Shown: piece after piece, positions 26,678-34,963 of the stretch
Layout of the letters: each line of letters begins with the position of its first letter
How positions within the stretch are numbered: position 1 is the first letter of the stretch
IMG/VR virus record: IMGVR_UViG_3300037258_000125
Location: 1 to 64,000 of that record
Source of the DNA: a virus
Reading direction: 5' to 3' (one strand)
Length of the DNA: 64,000 nucleotides
Made by a program: the position numbers and the translations under genes
The notes under the pieces: generated by a model
Told to the model about the DNA's origin: nothing
What the model saw: the letters and a program-made list of their open reading frames with translations, nothing else
Database searches by the model: none

Positions 26678-26892
26678 TTGGCCCCCTTCTGCCTTGATGT
26701 GGTATCAATGTTACGTTGCTTTGCGAATTCCCTGATCTGGGGATCGGAGATCCTGAACCGCTCTCGAATCTCTCTATACGATATTTCCTTGTGGTTACGC
26801 AACAAGCTCTCGAGCGTAGTCTTCTGACGTTCAGTCAGACCTACGAGTCCACTCTTGGCTCTGGTGGATAAATGGTTAGGATTCGAAACCAC
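26674..26892 (-). CDS. Small helix-turn-helix protein between queD and queE
   Basis: The 72-residue product starts at GTG 26892, overlapping the queD stop (TAGTG), and ends in ATGA with queE. The part LTERQKTTLESLLRNHKEIS then YREIRERFRISDPQIREFAK reads as a helix-turn-helix of the sigma70-region-4 or Trp-repressor style. It could regulate this operon, but the target is unknown. Confidence 0.65.
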   Translation of the reverse strand: MVSNPNHLSTRAKSGLVGLTERQKTTLESLLRNHKEISYREIRERFRISDPQIREFAKQRNIDTTSRQKGAK

Positions 26893-27359
26893 TATCTCGG
26901 TCTCCGAGCGATTGCAGAGTTACCTCCGTGTTCAGAGACCTCCACTTCAAGGATGTAAGCCTGCGTATTGTATTCCCGATTGTAGAGTTCCATGTAACGC
27001 TCTACCTGATCGAGTACCATCCAAGCAAACGCTTCAGTCCCGACATTTTCGACTTCGATTACGTCTGCTATGCCAGTAATGTGCATAGCACGTATATCGG
27101 GAAATTTCGGGTCGTCCCTGGCAACGAGGAGCTTGTGATCGAAAGTCGCATCAAGCCATTTCTTTACTGGCTTGAGCCCTCCGAAGTCAACAACCCAACC
27201 ACGTTTGTCAAGATGGCTCGAACCGAATGTGAGCTTGAACTGGAGAGCATACCCATGCAAGAATTTGCAGTGAGAATCTGCCTTCCATTGCCTAAAGCAA
27301 ACACTATACCCAAGTGAATGGGTATAGGTCTTTGTCGAGAGGAATTCAACCCCCTTCAT
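26892..27359 (-). CDS. queD: 6-carboxy-tetrahydropterin synthase, QueD-like
   Basis: QueD converts dihydroneopterin triphosphate, the FolE product, to 6-carboxy-tetrahydropterin. ATG 27359 follows GGAGAATGATC, so I use it (155 residues); ATG 27389 would add ten. FRQWKADSHCKFLHGYAL holds the catalytic Cys and the first zinc His residues; the canonical HGH is HGY here. GWVVDFGGLKPVKKW, TFDHKLLV and the late ENVGTEAFAWMVLDQV segment fit the family. It sits between queC and the small HTH gene. Confidence 0.88.
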   Translation of the reverse strand: MKGVEFLSTKTYTHSLGYSVCFRQWKADSHCKFLHGYALQFKLTFGSSHLDKRGWVVDFGGLKPVKKWLDATFDHKLLVARDDPKFPDIRAMHITGIADVIEVENVGTEAFAWMVLDQVERYMELYNREYNTQAYILEVEVSEHGGNSAIARRPR

Positions 27360-27395
27360 GATCATTCTCCATTCTGCCGTGACAGGCATTGCTTC

Positions 27396-28241
27396 TTATG
27401 CTGCGTAACGTGTGGGATCATTGACGCCGGCCTTCACGAAAGCTGAACGACGTGAACGGCATGTGGGACATGTACCACAGTGGTTATCACCACCAGCGTA
27501 GCATGACCAAGTATTCTTCCAATCCACGTTGAGCTTCTCACCAAGCGTAACGATCTCGTCCTTCATCAACCACTGGAGGGGAGTGTAAAGACGGATTGCG
27601 TAATACGATCCTGTATAGATCGCATTCGCTTGGGCGCCGATGAACTCTGGTGTGCAATCTGGATAAGCCCAGTTTGCTGCATCTTCAGAGTGTGCGCCGA
27701 AATAGATCCCAACAGAATCCCTCATCATGTTGGTCGCAGATTGAGTTGTTTCACCCGCATGTTCGACGTATCCCGTAATCTGATTATTCACCCATTTCTG
27801 GGCGTGAGCTGTGATCAGAGAGAGGAGAGTACCATTGCGATATGGTACGTACGTTGGTGACACACCTTTGATGTCAGCGTAATCAATGTTTGGGATCGGG
27901 ACGCTCGCGTCAGCAAGCATCACACCTTTCCCAGAGAGGAGACCTTGGATATTCAGGACCTTGTGATCGATTCCGAACTTCTCACAGGTCTCAGCAGCGT
28001 ACTGCGATTCCTTGATGTGCCGTTGACCATAGTCAACAGAGATCGCTTCGACCCAGTCGATACCACCAGTCTCATTCAGGTTGATCCACTGATTGCGTTC
28101 GGTATCCAAACGCATCACCCCATCATGTCTGATCTCGAGTTCATCTTTGGGGCATGGAGCGAATTCCATGATTGCTTTGTGAAGGCAGGTTGTAGAATCC
28201 ATGCCACCGCTCAAGAGGACGAATGCTTTCTTAGCTGTCAT
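27396..28241 (-). CDS. queC: 7-cyano-7-deazaguanine (preQ0) synthase
   Basis: QueC uses ATP and ammonia to make preQ0 from 7-carboxy-7-deazaguanine. From ATG 28241 the product is 281 residues. The PP-loop SGGMDSTTCL lies near residue 10, SVDYGQRHIKE and YVPYRNGTLLSL follow, and the zinc site is CYAGGDNHCGTCPTCRSR. There is no fused glutamine amidotransferase domain, unlike phage 9g-type Gat-QueC, so preQ0 should be the end product. The start lies one base past the stop of the upstream HTH gene. Confidence 0.95.
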   Translation of the reverse strand: MTAKKAFVLLSGGMDSTTCLHKAIMEFAPCPKDELEIRHDGVMRLDTERNQWINLNETGGIDWVEAISVDYGQRHIKESQYAAETCEKFGIDHKVLNIQGLLSGKGVMLADASVPIPNIDYADIKGVSPTYVPYRNGTLLSLITAHAQKWVNNQITGYVEHAGETTQSATNMMRDSVGIYFGAHSEDAANWAYPDCTPEFIGAQANAIYTGSYYAIRLYTPLQWLMKDEIVTLGEKLNVDWKNTWSCYAGGDNHCGTCPTCRSRRSAFVKAGVNDPTRYAA

Positions 28242-28242
28242 G

Positions 28243-28521
28243 TCATATCTCGCTGGTTTTGAGTTGATGATCACCTGATGGATCTTCTGGAGGTCTTGTC
28301 CCCTTTTGGAGAATGTAGTCGACCTCTTCCTTATAAATCCTGTACTGTCCCCCGACTTTGACAGCTATCACTCGCTTCTCGGCAACGTACTTACGAACTG
28401 TGCGATAATCCAACTCGAGCACTTCCGCGAGTTGGGCAATAGAAATCCATCCCCGACCACGGGGAGTGGGAGTCGTCGACGGAGTATCACCCCCGTCGAC
28501 GTTATTGTCTTCCGATGTCAC
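28243..28521 (-). CDS. Excisionase/MerR-like helix-turn-helix protein
   Basis: The 92-residue product (GTG start, AAGG upstream) has a disordered acidic N-terminus, then a winged-HTH unit: WISIAQLAEVLELDYRTVRKYVAEK, split by the turn at residues about 45-50, and KVGGQYRIYKEEVDYIL. This is the HTH_17 type found in excisionases and phage regulators. Located directly before queC, it may control the modification operon or bend DNA in replication. Confidence 0.8.
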   Translation of the reverse strand: MTSEDNNVDGGDTPSTTPTPRGRGWISIAQLAEVLELDYRTVRKYVAEKRVIAVKVGGQYRIYKEEVDYILQKGTRPPEDPSGDHQLKTSEI

Positions 28522-28534
28522 AGTTGCCTTGAGA

Positions 28535-29023
28535 CTAAGCGAACTGCTTTTCGGGAGTGGCGCCTGCAGCCGTATTCGCCGGCAAGATCTGAGTCAGGTT
28601 CGAACGATCTTCGCCCTGATACTCCTTGATGGCAACACGTCCACGGAACAACTTCCCGAGGAGCTTCCCGCCGTCCGCGATCGCTTTCAGATCGAAGGCG
28701 CCGACGAACACATCCGGAGCGAGCTTCGCACAGGCAGCCTTCGTGAACGGAAGAGCCTTCTGCGAGAACGTCAGATAGTACGGGAGCTTGCGATCGGCAT
28801 AGTCGCCATCGGTGATGCGATTCCAGAGAACCAGCATCGGGCTACCAGCTTGCGATTGCTGCAGTTCACAGGAGTCGACTTCGAAGTTGTACAGCCCTTT
28901 CGGGATGACTTCGAACTTCGCTTCCTGAATCGAATCCAGGTTGACAACGATCGATTCGTTCTCCCCCGCGACGACGGCAGCAGCGAACTGTTCATCAGTC
29001 ACTGTCGTTTTTTCATCAGCCAT
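28535..29023 (-). CDS. DUF669-like putative single-stranded DNA-binding protein
   Basis: A 162-residue protein with an acidic N-terminus and a beta-rich core: KFEVIPKGLYNFEVDSCEL, then PMLVLWNRITDGDYADRK and RGRVAIKEYQGEDRSN. This pattern fits DUF669 and related phage SSB-like proteins usually encoded next to Sak4-type recombinases, which is the case here. Codons are GC-rich, suggesting high expression. It would coat ssDNA during replication and recombination. Confidence 0.7.
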   Translation of the reverse strand: MADEKTTVTDEQFAAAVVAGENESIVVNLDSIQEAKFEVIPKGLYNFEVDSCELQQSQAGSPMLVLWNRITDGDYADRKLPYYLTFSQKALPFTKAACAKLAPDVFVGAFDLKAIADGGKLLGKLFRGRVAIKEYQGEDRSNLTQILPANTAAGATPEKQFA

Positions 29024-29056
29024 GTTTCAGAGTCCTCTGTTTCTGTCTTGTTACGA

Positions 29057-30040
29057 CTACTTGGTACCAAGTAATCCGATAGCCTTCATAATGTTAGCCA
29101 TCGTAGGATCGTCGAAGTACTGACCTTTGAAGCCAGCTATTCGACACTTTGCCGTAAACTGTCGTTCAGGTTGAACCAACAGCCTACGAACCTCTTTCCC
29201 GTCTGGACCGGGAGGTGATTTGCGAAGGAAGCCGACGAGGTCGACCATCCCTTGAACCGAGTTGATAAGCTTACCGGTGAGGAGCGGAGTATACAGTTTC
29301 CGCTTCATCTCGTCTTCGGTATATGCTTCATGGCATATCAAGATGACATGCATTGGGAGATCTCTGAAGCGGCGAACAAGAAGCTCTACCATCATCTTAT
29401 TCCGACGATAGACTCCCCAGTCTGCTACTTCAACGTCTTCAGCGGATCCCTGCATAAGCTTGTTTTCGTCGACCTCCATGAGTGCATACATATTGTATGC
29501 TTCGACCTCTGTCATGGTATCGATGATCACAGTACGGAACTTCTTTGGGACTGTGATCTCTTCGATCGGTACTCCTGTGAGGTATGCTTCGGTCTCACGA
29601 AGTCGCTGGATATTGTTCTCGTCACGATGTTTACAGTGGGCAAGTAGGTAATCATACATGAGCCCCACTTGTCTAAACGTCGAAGCAGGAGCTTGCATGA
29701 TCCCACCGATGTTCTTCACACGTGCATTATCGATCAATGCAAGGTGACCTGATTCGGCGTTGATAATGAAGACATCTGCCATCTCTAGCACGTCAGCTGC
29801 AGACGCAGCAAGAGTCGTCTTACCGATACCTTGCGGTCCGTAGAAGAGCGACTTTAGCCAATGATGGGATCTCTTGATAGCAGAGATCCGAAACGGAGGA
29901 GCAGTAAGCACCGGCTTTGGAGGAGCAGCAGATGGTGAGATTGCAACTCCAGCTGGTGCAGCTACTGCTGGTTTGGCAACGATGGCTCCTGTAGTGGGCT
30001 TGGCGGTAGGAGCTTGGGGGGTGGGAGAAACTGTCGCCAT
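29057..30040 (-). CDS. Sak4-like RecA-fold ATPase (recombination)
   Basis: After a Pro/Ala-rich N-terminus (residues 1-50), the 327-residue protein has Walker A (YGPQGIGKTTLAAS), a sensor-like INAESGHLALIDNARV and Walker B (TVIIDTMTEVEAY), as in the phage Sak4/AAA_24 ATPases that promote single-strand annealing with an SSB. The DUF669-like protein downstream and the PD-(D/E)XK nuclease upstream complete a recombination module. Its first 79 bases overlap the nuclease gene in another frame, and no clear ribosome site is visible. Confidence 0.8.
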   Translation of the reverse strand: MATVSPTPQAPTAKPTTGAIVAKPAVAAPAGVAISPSAAPPKPVLTAPPFRISAIKRSHHWLKSLFYGPQGIGKTTLAASAADVLEMADVFIINAESGHLALIDNARVKNIGGIMQAPASTFRQVGLMYDYLLAHCKHRDENNIQRLRETEAYLTGVPIEEITVPKKFRTVIIDTMTEVEAYNMYALMEVDENKLMQGSAEDVEVADWGVYRRNKMMVELLVRRFRDLPMHVILICHEAYTEDEMKRKLYTPLLTGKLINSVQGMVDLVGFLRKSPPGPDGKEVRRLLVQPERQFTAKCRIAGFKGQYFDDPTMANIMKAIGLLGTK

Positions 30041-31176
30041 GTGTCATACACCGTTGGTCTGGGTTGAAAGAATTGTTCTAGCTCTGATTCCCAATCGCTA
30101 CCATCATCCATGTTGATGCAAGCGTTCAGGAATGAGCAGAAGTGACATTGGAATCTAGATGGGGAAGGATAGAGTGGGAGATCTGGATCAAGCATCTCTT
30201 CAAGCTCCATGATGATCTTCTCACCTTCGGCTTGACAGTAATGCTCGTTGCGATGTACTCTATCCCTACGTACAAAGATATCTTTGGTCTCATCCTCATT
30301 GAAGACGAGATGGTTCAGTACATCAACATTTCGTGCTGGCCACTTTTCTATACCCGCACCATATATCTGGGTTAGGTATGAACGATATAGAGAAACGGTC
30401 GTGCGTTGACGTTTGTCGGTAGAGACAGATCCATCTGCTAGTAACCTAGGGAGCTTGGGAATCTCTTTCAGGTGCTGTTGATAGATCACACCTTCTATTG
30501 GTCTACCGTACACATGGTTACCAGCCCAACAATAGGCGCTAACCTGTGGATCAGTTGGAAAGTGCCGCGTCTCAATCATCTTCGCGGTCTTGTATTCTAC
30601 GATCCAGAGACGTTGTTCGTCGTCCTCAATGACTCGATCGAACGTGAGAGAGTACCATACTTCGTCGTACTCATCCCTAACAAATGCAGGAAGATTCGCC
30701 ATGTCTATTGGGACAATAGCATTTACCTCAACCTGGAATTCTCTATTGTGCACGAACGTTCGAAGTGGATCACGTTGCTTGAGCCAATGTGTCTCATAGT
30801 AATCCATCATCCCTGCGCCAAGATCTACGAGCTCCGATAGATCATATGGCAGATCTACTTTGTGTTTGTTCCGCTTCGTTGCTTCGGTATAAGCAAGGAA
30901 AGCTTCGACTGCAGACGAATAGACTTTATGGGAATGGAAATCTTCGAGACCGTAATGGAACCCTGAACCTAACCAAAGAGGGCTCGCATGTTCCTTAGGT
31001 CCTAGCCCCTGTCTAAGATGTGATTGCCAACCCCAACGACGACGACATGATTTGAACTGTGTACGATCCGACGTACGAATAACAGCGATACGCTTATTAT
31101 TGCGCACCCCTACTATCGTCTCTAATCGCGGATCTGAATAGTCCGCGAGAGCGTCGAATTGTTGCTCTGACATCAT
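29962..31176 (-). CDS. PD-(D/E)XK nuclease, Cas4/RecB-like, with Fe-S cysteines
   Basis: The 404-residue protein has the RecB-family nuclease core: FHYGLEDFH, SLTFDRVIEDDEQRLWIVEYKTAK with the catalytic D...ExK, and QVSAYCW. An early Cys (FKSC, residue about 43) plus FQCHFCSFLNAC near residue 345 form the four-Cys set of Cas4-like nucleases. It would resect DNA ends for the Sak4-like recombinase. The Pro-rich last 30 residues overlap the next gene. First gene after the promoter at 31241-31269. Confidence 0.82.
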   Translation of the reverse strand: MMSEQQFDALADYSDPRLETIVGVRNNKRIAVIRTSDRTQFKSCRRRWGWQSHLRQGLGPKEHASPLWLGSGFHYGLEDFHSHKVYSSAVEAFLAYTEATKRNKHKVDLPYDLSELVDLGAGMMDYYETHWLKQRDPLRTFVHNREFQVEVNAIVPIDMANLPAFVRDEYDEVWYSLTFDRVIEDDEQRLWIVEYKTAKMIETRHFPTDPQVSAYCWAGNHVYGRPIEGVIYQQHLKEIPKLPRLLADGSVSTDKRQRTTVSLYRSYLTQIYGAGIEKWPARNVDVLNHLVFNEDETKDIFVRRDRVHRNEHYCQAEGEKIIMELEEMLDPDLPLYPSPSRFQCHFCSFLNACINMDDGSDWESELEQFFQPRPTVYDTWRQFLPPPKLLPPSPLQEPSLPNQQ

Positions 31177-31240
31177 CGCTTTGTACTGTTGGGAGTTTAG
31201 AGGCGTGTCCTTGGAAGCGTGTTTTTATTGCATGTTCAAA

Positions 31241-31269
31241 ATAATAACATAAGGTACAAAGGAACTCAA
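31241..31269 (-). promoter_or_regulatory. Leftward promoter for recombination, que and polA genes
   Basis: -35 TTGAGT (31264-31269) and -10 TATTAT (31241-31246), 17 bp apart. Upstream lie GACCATAAAGTTCCTC and two further TTGACCA-type half-blocks (31275-31310), related to the element at other leftward promoters. Confidence 0.8.
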
Positions 31270-31283
31270 GAGGAACTTTATGG

Positions 31284-32789
31284 TCAACCAGTGGTCAATT
31301 TCTGGTCGAACTCAGCCTTCAAGAGTTCTGCAAGGTTCGATGGTAGAGACATATCAATGTTCTCTTGCTTAATGCATACCCGATTAACGACTTGATAGTC
31401 CGTTGGAGTCCCATAAGTGTAATACCAAATCAATACGGGGTCCGTCGACGTGAGCCTAAGGAGCCGTTTCTCTGCCTGTCTATTGGGATCGGGGGACCAG
31501 GACGATCCAATAAACCACGCTTTATTAGCTGGTTCCAAACTAAATGCCTCTGCATAGTCGATGGTGCAGAGCGTAATGCCCTTAGTATCTCTGTACGCTT
31601 GGATACGCTGACCTTGCTGATTAGCAGAAATACCCCCATGCAACCAGAAGACGTTAGGAAACCCACGACTGTTGAGGTAGGTAGTGAAATGCTCGAATGC
31701 TGCTTTGAACGGCGTAAAGATAACGGTGTGTCGGTCTTTTTCACTTGCGTCCTCCAGTTCGTCACAGAAGTCTTGGATAGCACCACCACAATCAAATTGA
31801 TTGCCCAAAATCTTTGGGCAAACTAATATCTGACGCAAACGCATCAGCTGGACAAAGCTGTTCTCTGCGAGCAGCCCATAATCTGCACCAGGTGTAACAT
31901 ACCACATGTCCTTTAGGATTGCTTTGTACATCTCTGACTGTTGAGGAGTCATAGCAACAGTCTTAGGGAATCGCTCTATCGGAGGACGTTCTCCTTTAAC
32001 ATCCTCTTCCCTGACAACGTAAAAGTACTTCGCCATGACACGATCCCATTCAGGTTTCGTATCTAAGCGTTGATCTAGGATCTGGGGGCCTAACAGTGAG
32101 TTGTCTTTGTCAATGATATGGAAGTGTTCGATATACGCCCAATAAGATCTGAAGAGTTTAGGATCCATGATACGAAGGTACGACCAAAAGGACCTGGGAC
32201 CTTTGTCTCCAGGTGTACCAGATAGAGGAAGGAATCCCATCTCTTTGCCGAAGCGTGAATGCTCCCGAGTGAAATAGTAGATTCCCAGAAACATTGCGGA
32301 GTCCTTGTTATTGATCTTCTGGCACTCATCGCATATGATTCCGTCCCACCCCTGTCTGCTCTTAATGATCTTTTGTAGCGGTGGTAGAGTTTTACCTACC
32401 TTCTTGGATTTACGCTTAACGGTAAGAGATCTGCAACCCATATCAATGGCGAACGTATTATAGACCACAAGCCATACATGCACTTCATTATCTGGTGTTT
32501 GCAGTGCCCAATCAATCTCACGAGCCCAAGGAGCTTGGTCCATAATGTGTAGCTTGACAGGGAGGCCTGTAAACTCTTCGAGCCAAGCTTTGCCTATTGT
32601 CTTCCAGACTAGGATACCTGAATCCTTACAGGCTACTACTATCCGACGCCAGTTAAGGTTACCGGAGACCTTAGATGCCATAGGTGTCTTGCCGAGTCCC
32701 ATATCGACAAAGAAGCCGACGCGGCCAACTCTAGCCATACCTTTATCAACACCCAACTCTTGGAAGGGTCTAAGTATTCGTCCAGTCAT
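31284..32789 (-). CDS. SNF2-like superfamily 2 helicase/ATPase
   Basis: From ATG 32789 the product is 501 residues. Walker A is FVDMGLGKTPMASK, motif II is IICDECQKI (DECQ), motif III SGTPGDKG, and the C-terminal lobe shows HTVIFTPFKAAFEHF, WLHGGI and ANKAWFIGSSWSPDPNRQ followed by R-finger-like AEKRLLR. This is the SNF2/DEAD phage helicase pattern; it could act in replication restart or translocation on DNA. The start lies one base beyond the stop of the zinc-finger gene, and a longer upstream frame would only overlap it. Confidence 0.88.
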   Translation of the reverse strand: MTGRILRPFQELGVDKGMARVGRVGFFVDMGLGKTPMASKVSGNLNWRRIVVACKDSGILVWKTIGKAWLEEFTGLPVKLHIMDQAPWAREIDWALQTPDNEVHVWLVVYNTFAIDMGCRSLTVKRKSKKVGKTLPPLQKIIKSRQGWDGIICDECQKINNKDSAMFLGIYYFTREHSRFGKEMGFLPLSGTPGDKGPRSFWSYLRIMDPKLFRSYWAYIEHFHIIDKDNSLLGPQILDQRLDTKPEWDRVMAKYFYVVREEDVKGERPPIERFPKTVAMTPQQSEMYKAILKDMWYVTPGADYGLLAENSFVQLMRLRQILVCPKILGNQFDCGGAIQDFCDELEDASEKDRHTVIFTPFKAAFEHFTTYLNSRGFPNVFWLHGGISANQQGQRIQAYRDTKGITLCTIDYAEAFSLEPANKAWFIGSSWSPDPNRQAEKRLLRLTSTDPVLIWYYTYGTPTDYQVVNRVCIKQENIDMSLPSNLAELLKAEFDQKLTTG

Positions 32790-32790
32790 T

Positions 32791-32985
32791 TCATAAACCG
32801 TTCGTATGTTTGAAAGGTTTATGGCATTGATGACAAATGTTGCCGTTCTTCTTTCGCTGGTTGCGTGTCGTCTTAGCTCCGCAACCATGTGAACACTTAA
32901 ACCGTTGGTTAGTATTCACTCGCAGCTTCTTATCACCTCCTACAAAGATAGGAGATCCGCCCGGCGTATATCCAAATAATGCCAT
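32791..32985 (-). CDS. Small zinc-binding protein
   Basis: A 64-residue basic protein with FKCSHGCGAKTTRNQ and ICHQCHKPF, giving four Cys and adjacent His for one zinc site. It lies immediately before the SF2 helicase gene with nearly overlapping stop and start, so it may assist it in binding nucleic acid. No named family recognised. Confidence 0.7.
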   Translation of the reverse strand: MALFGYTPGGSPIFVGGDKKLRVNTNQRFKCSHGCGAKTTRNQRKKNGNICHQCHKPFKHTNGL

Positions 32986-33026
32986 GTTATTTCACAAACC
33001 TCCTTACGCGAATCTGTTGGCTCTAG

Positions 33027-34106
33027 TTAGAGTGGTATCTCATCGTCCATTTCGGACTTGATCTTGACTGACTCTCGGAGCCGTGCGATAACGTACGTAC
33101 GGTTCTCGTTGATGATCTCCCACGTCTTATCTCTGTCACCTGATGCGATTGCACTGATCAATGCAGCGATAAGGTTCTCCTTGGATATCTTCACCTTCGG
33201 ATCAGGACGGAAAGACTTTAGGACCTCTTTAGCTTGTGAACCTGCTGATGGGAGCTCTGCGATAGTATCCAGAAAGATCTTCGAGACGTCAGAGTACCCA
33301 TGACTTCGAAGACCAATCTCTTGTTCGAAACGCTCTTTCGGAGCATTAACGAATCGTTTGATCTCTTCAGGGGACTCTGACAATCTGATTGCGTTCGCGA
33401 TCATCATACGGATGTTGAACTCGCTCTTGACTGTACGATCTTCGGTTAGTTCGATCGTCTCAAGGATATTATAGGTGAGCTCCGACGGTTCCTTCAGGTC
33501 CATTACCCGGAGACCACGGTAGTAGATGTGGTTCGAAGGCCTATCGAAGATTTGGATCGGCTTTGTTGAGTCCTGATGCATTAGCGCATCTGGGAGAAAG
33601 GTCTTCTCCCGCTTGTAGAACTCCCGAACAAACTCTTCGCCCCAGACTTCAATCACTGTTTTAGTCGGATTCGGTGATCGTTTATCATCTGGAGAGTTGA
33701 TTGGATATCCAGGGATATCTTCAACTACCCAAGCCTCACCGTTCTCGTCAAGAGTGTTTGAGTATAGCTCACGAAAAGCTTGCCAGAGCTCCCAATGCTT
33801 ACCGAGATCAGTAGTGAAGGGGAGTTCTGTGGTCTTGTTGAACAGACCTCTTGAGCGCTTGAGGTCTATGAACTCTTTCTCCTGTCCACGGAAATCAACC
33901 TTACGAGAAAGGAACTCGTACTTTGTCGTCCCGCGGTACATGACGACTTTCAGCTTGTGCCGAATAAGTATGGCGATTGCATACTTAAGTCCAGTACCGA
34001 AGACCCCAATCGGATGAGAGCTTTCAGGTTTCGCGTTGACACCGAACGCTGTGAAAGCTCTGATTGGGATTATCCCAGGTGTCTTGAATACGACTGCCTC
34101 TACCAT
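33027..34106 (-). CDS. GHKL-like ATPase with motifs in unusual order
   Basis: The 359-residue protein has near its N-terminus PIGVFGTGLKYAIAILIR, resembling the Hsp90/MORC-type GxFGxGxK motif, and later WQAFRELYSNTLDENGEAW, resembling the N-box (ExxxNxxDE) of GHKL ATPases. In ordinary GHKL proteins the N-box precedes the glycine motif, so this looks circularly permuted. The C-terminal 150 residues are helical. ATP binding is likely; the role in the phage is unknown. The start overlaps the upstream stop (TGATG). Confidence 0.65.
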   Translation of the reverse strand: MVEAVVFKTPGIIPIRAFTAFGVNAKPESSHPIGVFGTGLKYAIAILIRHKLKVVMYRGTTKYEFLSRKVDFRGQEKEFIDLKRSRGLFNKTTELPFTTDLGKHWELWQAFRELYSNTLDENGEAWVVEDIPGYPINSPDDKRSPNPTKTVIEVWGEEFVREFYKREKTFLPDALMHQDSTKPIQIFDRPSNHIYYRGLRVMDLKEPSELTYNILETIELTEDRTVKSEFNIRMMIANAIRLSESPEEIKRFVNAPKERFEQEIGLRSHGYSDVSKIFLDTIAELPSAGSQAKEVLKSFRPDPKVKISKENLIAALISAIASGDRDKTWEIINENRTYVIARLRESVKIKSEMDDEIPL

Positions 34107-34294
34107 CAGTGACCTCCGTCCTTACCACTCAAGAGAGCTTCCATAAAGGTCGAAGTTATCTGCTGGTTGTGTTGATCAGTGAGCTCTGACGATGCAGCAT
34201 CGAGTAACGATCCAATTAGAAGACCTCGCTGAGCATGAACAGGGATAGCTTTAAACCAAGGTTGCTTCGTCATTACCTCATTGACGTTATACAT
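34106..34294 (-). CDS. Small protein coupled to the GHKL-like ATPase
   Basis: Probably 55-62 residues, from ATG 34294 or ATG 34273; a GTG at 34312 is also possible. The stop overlaps the ATPase start (TGATG). The core is PWFKAIPVHAQRGLLIGSLL followed by a helical acidic C-terminus. Function unknown, perhaps a partner of the ATPase. Confidence 0.6.
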   Translation of the reverse strand: MYNVNEVMTKQPWFKAIPVHAQRGLLIGSLLDAASSELTDQHNQQITSTFMEALLSGKDGGH

Positions 34295-34334
34295 TGCGAC
34301 GTGTACTAACACAGCTGTGCAATGAGCTTTGAGA

Positions 34335-34461
34335 TCAACAAATGGTTGCTCCCTGCTCCTTTGGGTAATCCTTTACCCATTCTTCGATCGCACGACCGAT
34401 TCGACAATGGAAACACGTTCTCTCGTGTTCCTTACTGTCCTCACCAGGTTTTTGCTACCAT
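34335..34461 (-). pseudogene. Frameshifted 41-codon gene with CxxC motif
   Basis: ATG 34461 overlaps the stop of the upstream gene (TAATG) but meets TGA after six codons. If one A of the AAAAA run near 34448-34453 is removed, the frame continues as MVAKPGEDSKEHERTCFHC and on through GRAIEEWVKDYPKEQ to TGA at 34335. The quality of this second frame suggests a real small gene broken by an indel, a sequencing error in the homopolymer, or a programmed +1 shift. Confidence 0.4.
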
Positions 34462-34700
34462 TAGTCGCCGCTTTGCGTGATGCTGACGACGGTACCCTTC
34501 TTGAGCGGTACAACTTCGCGGGTATATTCGAAGGTGTACGATTGCCCAGTAGTAAGAAGCACGGCTTTGCAGTTGGTGTCAATTTTCATGTAGACGTTGC
34601 CGTCTGCCATCGGGGCACAGCATTTGAACATCTGCCCCGGTTCGAGATTGTTGAGGCTGGTAGATTCGCTAGATCCGACAATGCTCACTTTGTTCTTCAT
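34461..34700 (-). CDS. Small beta-rich protein, unknown
   Basis: A 79-residue product from ATG 34700, spaced well from GGAGGACT; the ATG directly before it (34703) is too close. It looks like a small beta-barrel: GQMFKCCAPMADGNVYMKID, then VLLTTGQSYTFEYTREV and KKGTVVSITQS. No family recognised. Confidence 0.7.
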   Translation of the reverse strand: MKNKVSIVGSSESTSLNNLEPGQMFKCCAPMADGNVYMKIDTNCKAVLLTTGQSYTFEYTREVVPLKKGTVVSITQSGD

Positions 34701-34879
34701 CATAGTCCTCCAGGGTTAAGTTTCAGTACGCACGCAACAAACAAGATTACGGCCGTAACTCCGCATCAGCACAGAGTCGGTATTAGGGCGACAGCAGTTG
34801 TCCAATACCCTTTCTTCCTGCACGACGGCCAGGCGCATTGTCTACTGACGGACGATCAAGCACGCCAGTAGTGAAGCTC

Positions 34880-34963
34880 TTACCTCCTTACACGCCGTAT
34901 GAGAACGGCTACGAACAGACAGAAGAAGATGAACGTTAACGTATGATTCATGAGCTCAATCAC
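34880..34963 (-). CDS. 27-residue single-helix membrane peptide
   Basis: A GTG start overlaps the stop of the upstream gene (GTGA). The product is almost only a membrane helix (HTLTFIFFCLFVAVLI) with a basic RRVRR end, so it should insert with the C-terminus inside. Translational coupling is the main support. The 176 bases after it, up to 34703, hold only a doubtful 40-codon frame. Confidence 0.5.
   Translation of the reverse strand: MIELMNHTLTFIFFCLFVAVLIRRVRR

Noticed and set aside
34704-34879. 40-codon leftward frame (ATG near 34823)
   Set aside because: No ribosome site, Cys/Arg-rich composition without domain features; left as unexplained gap.
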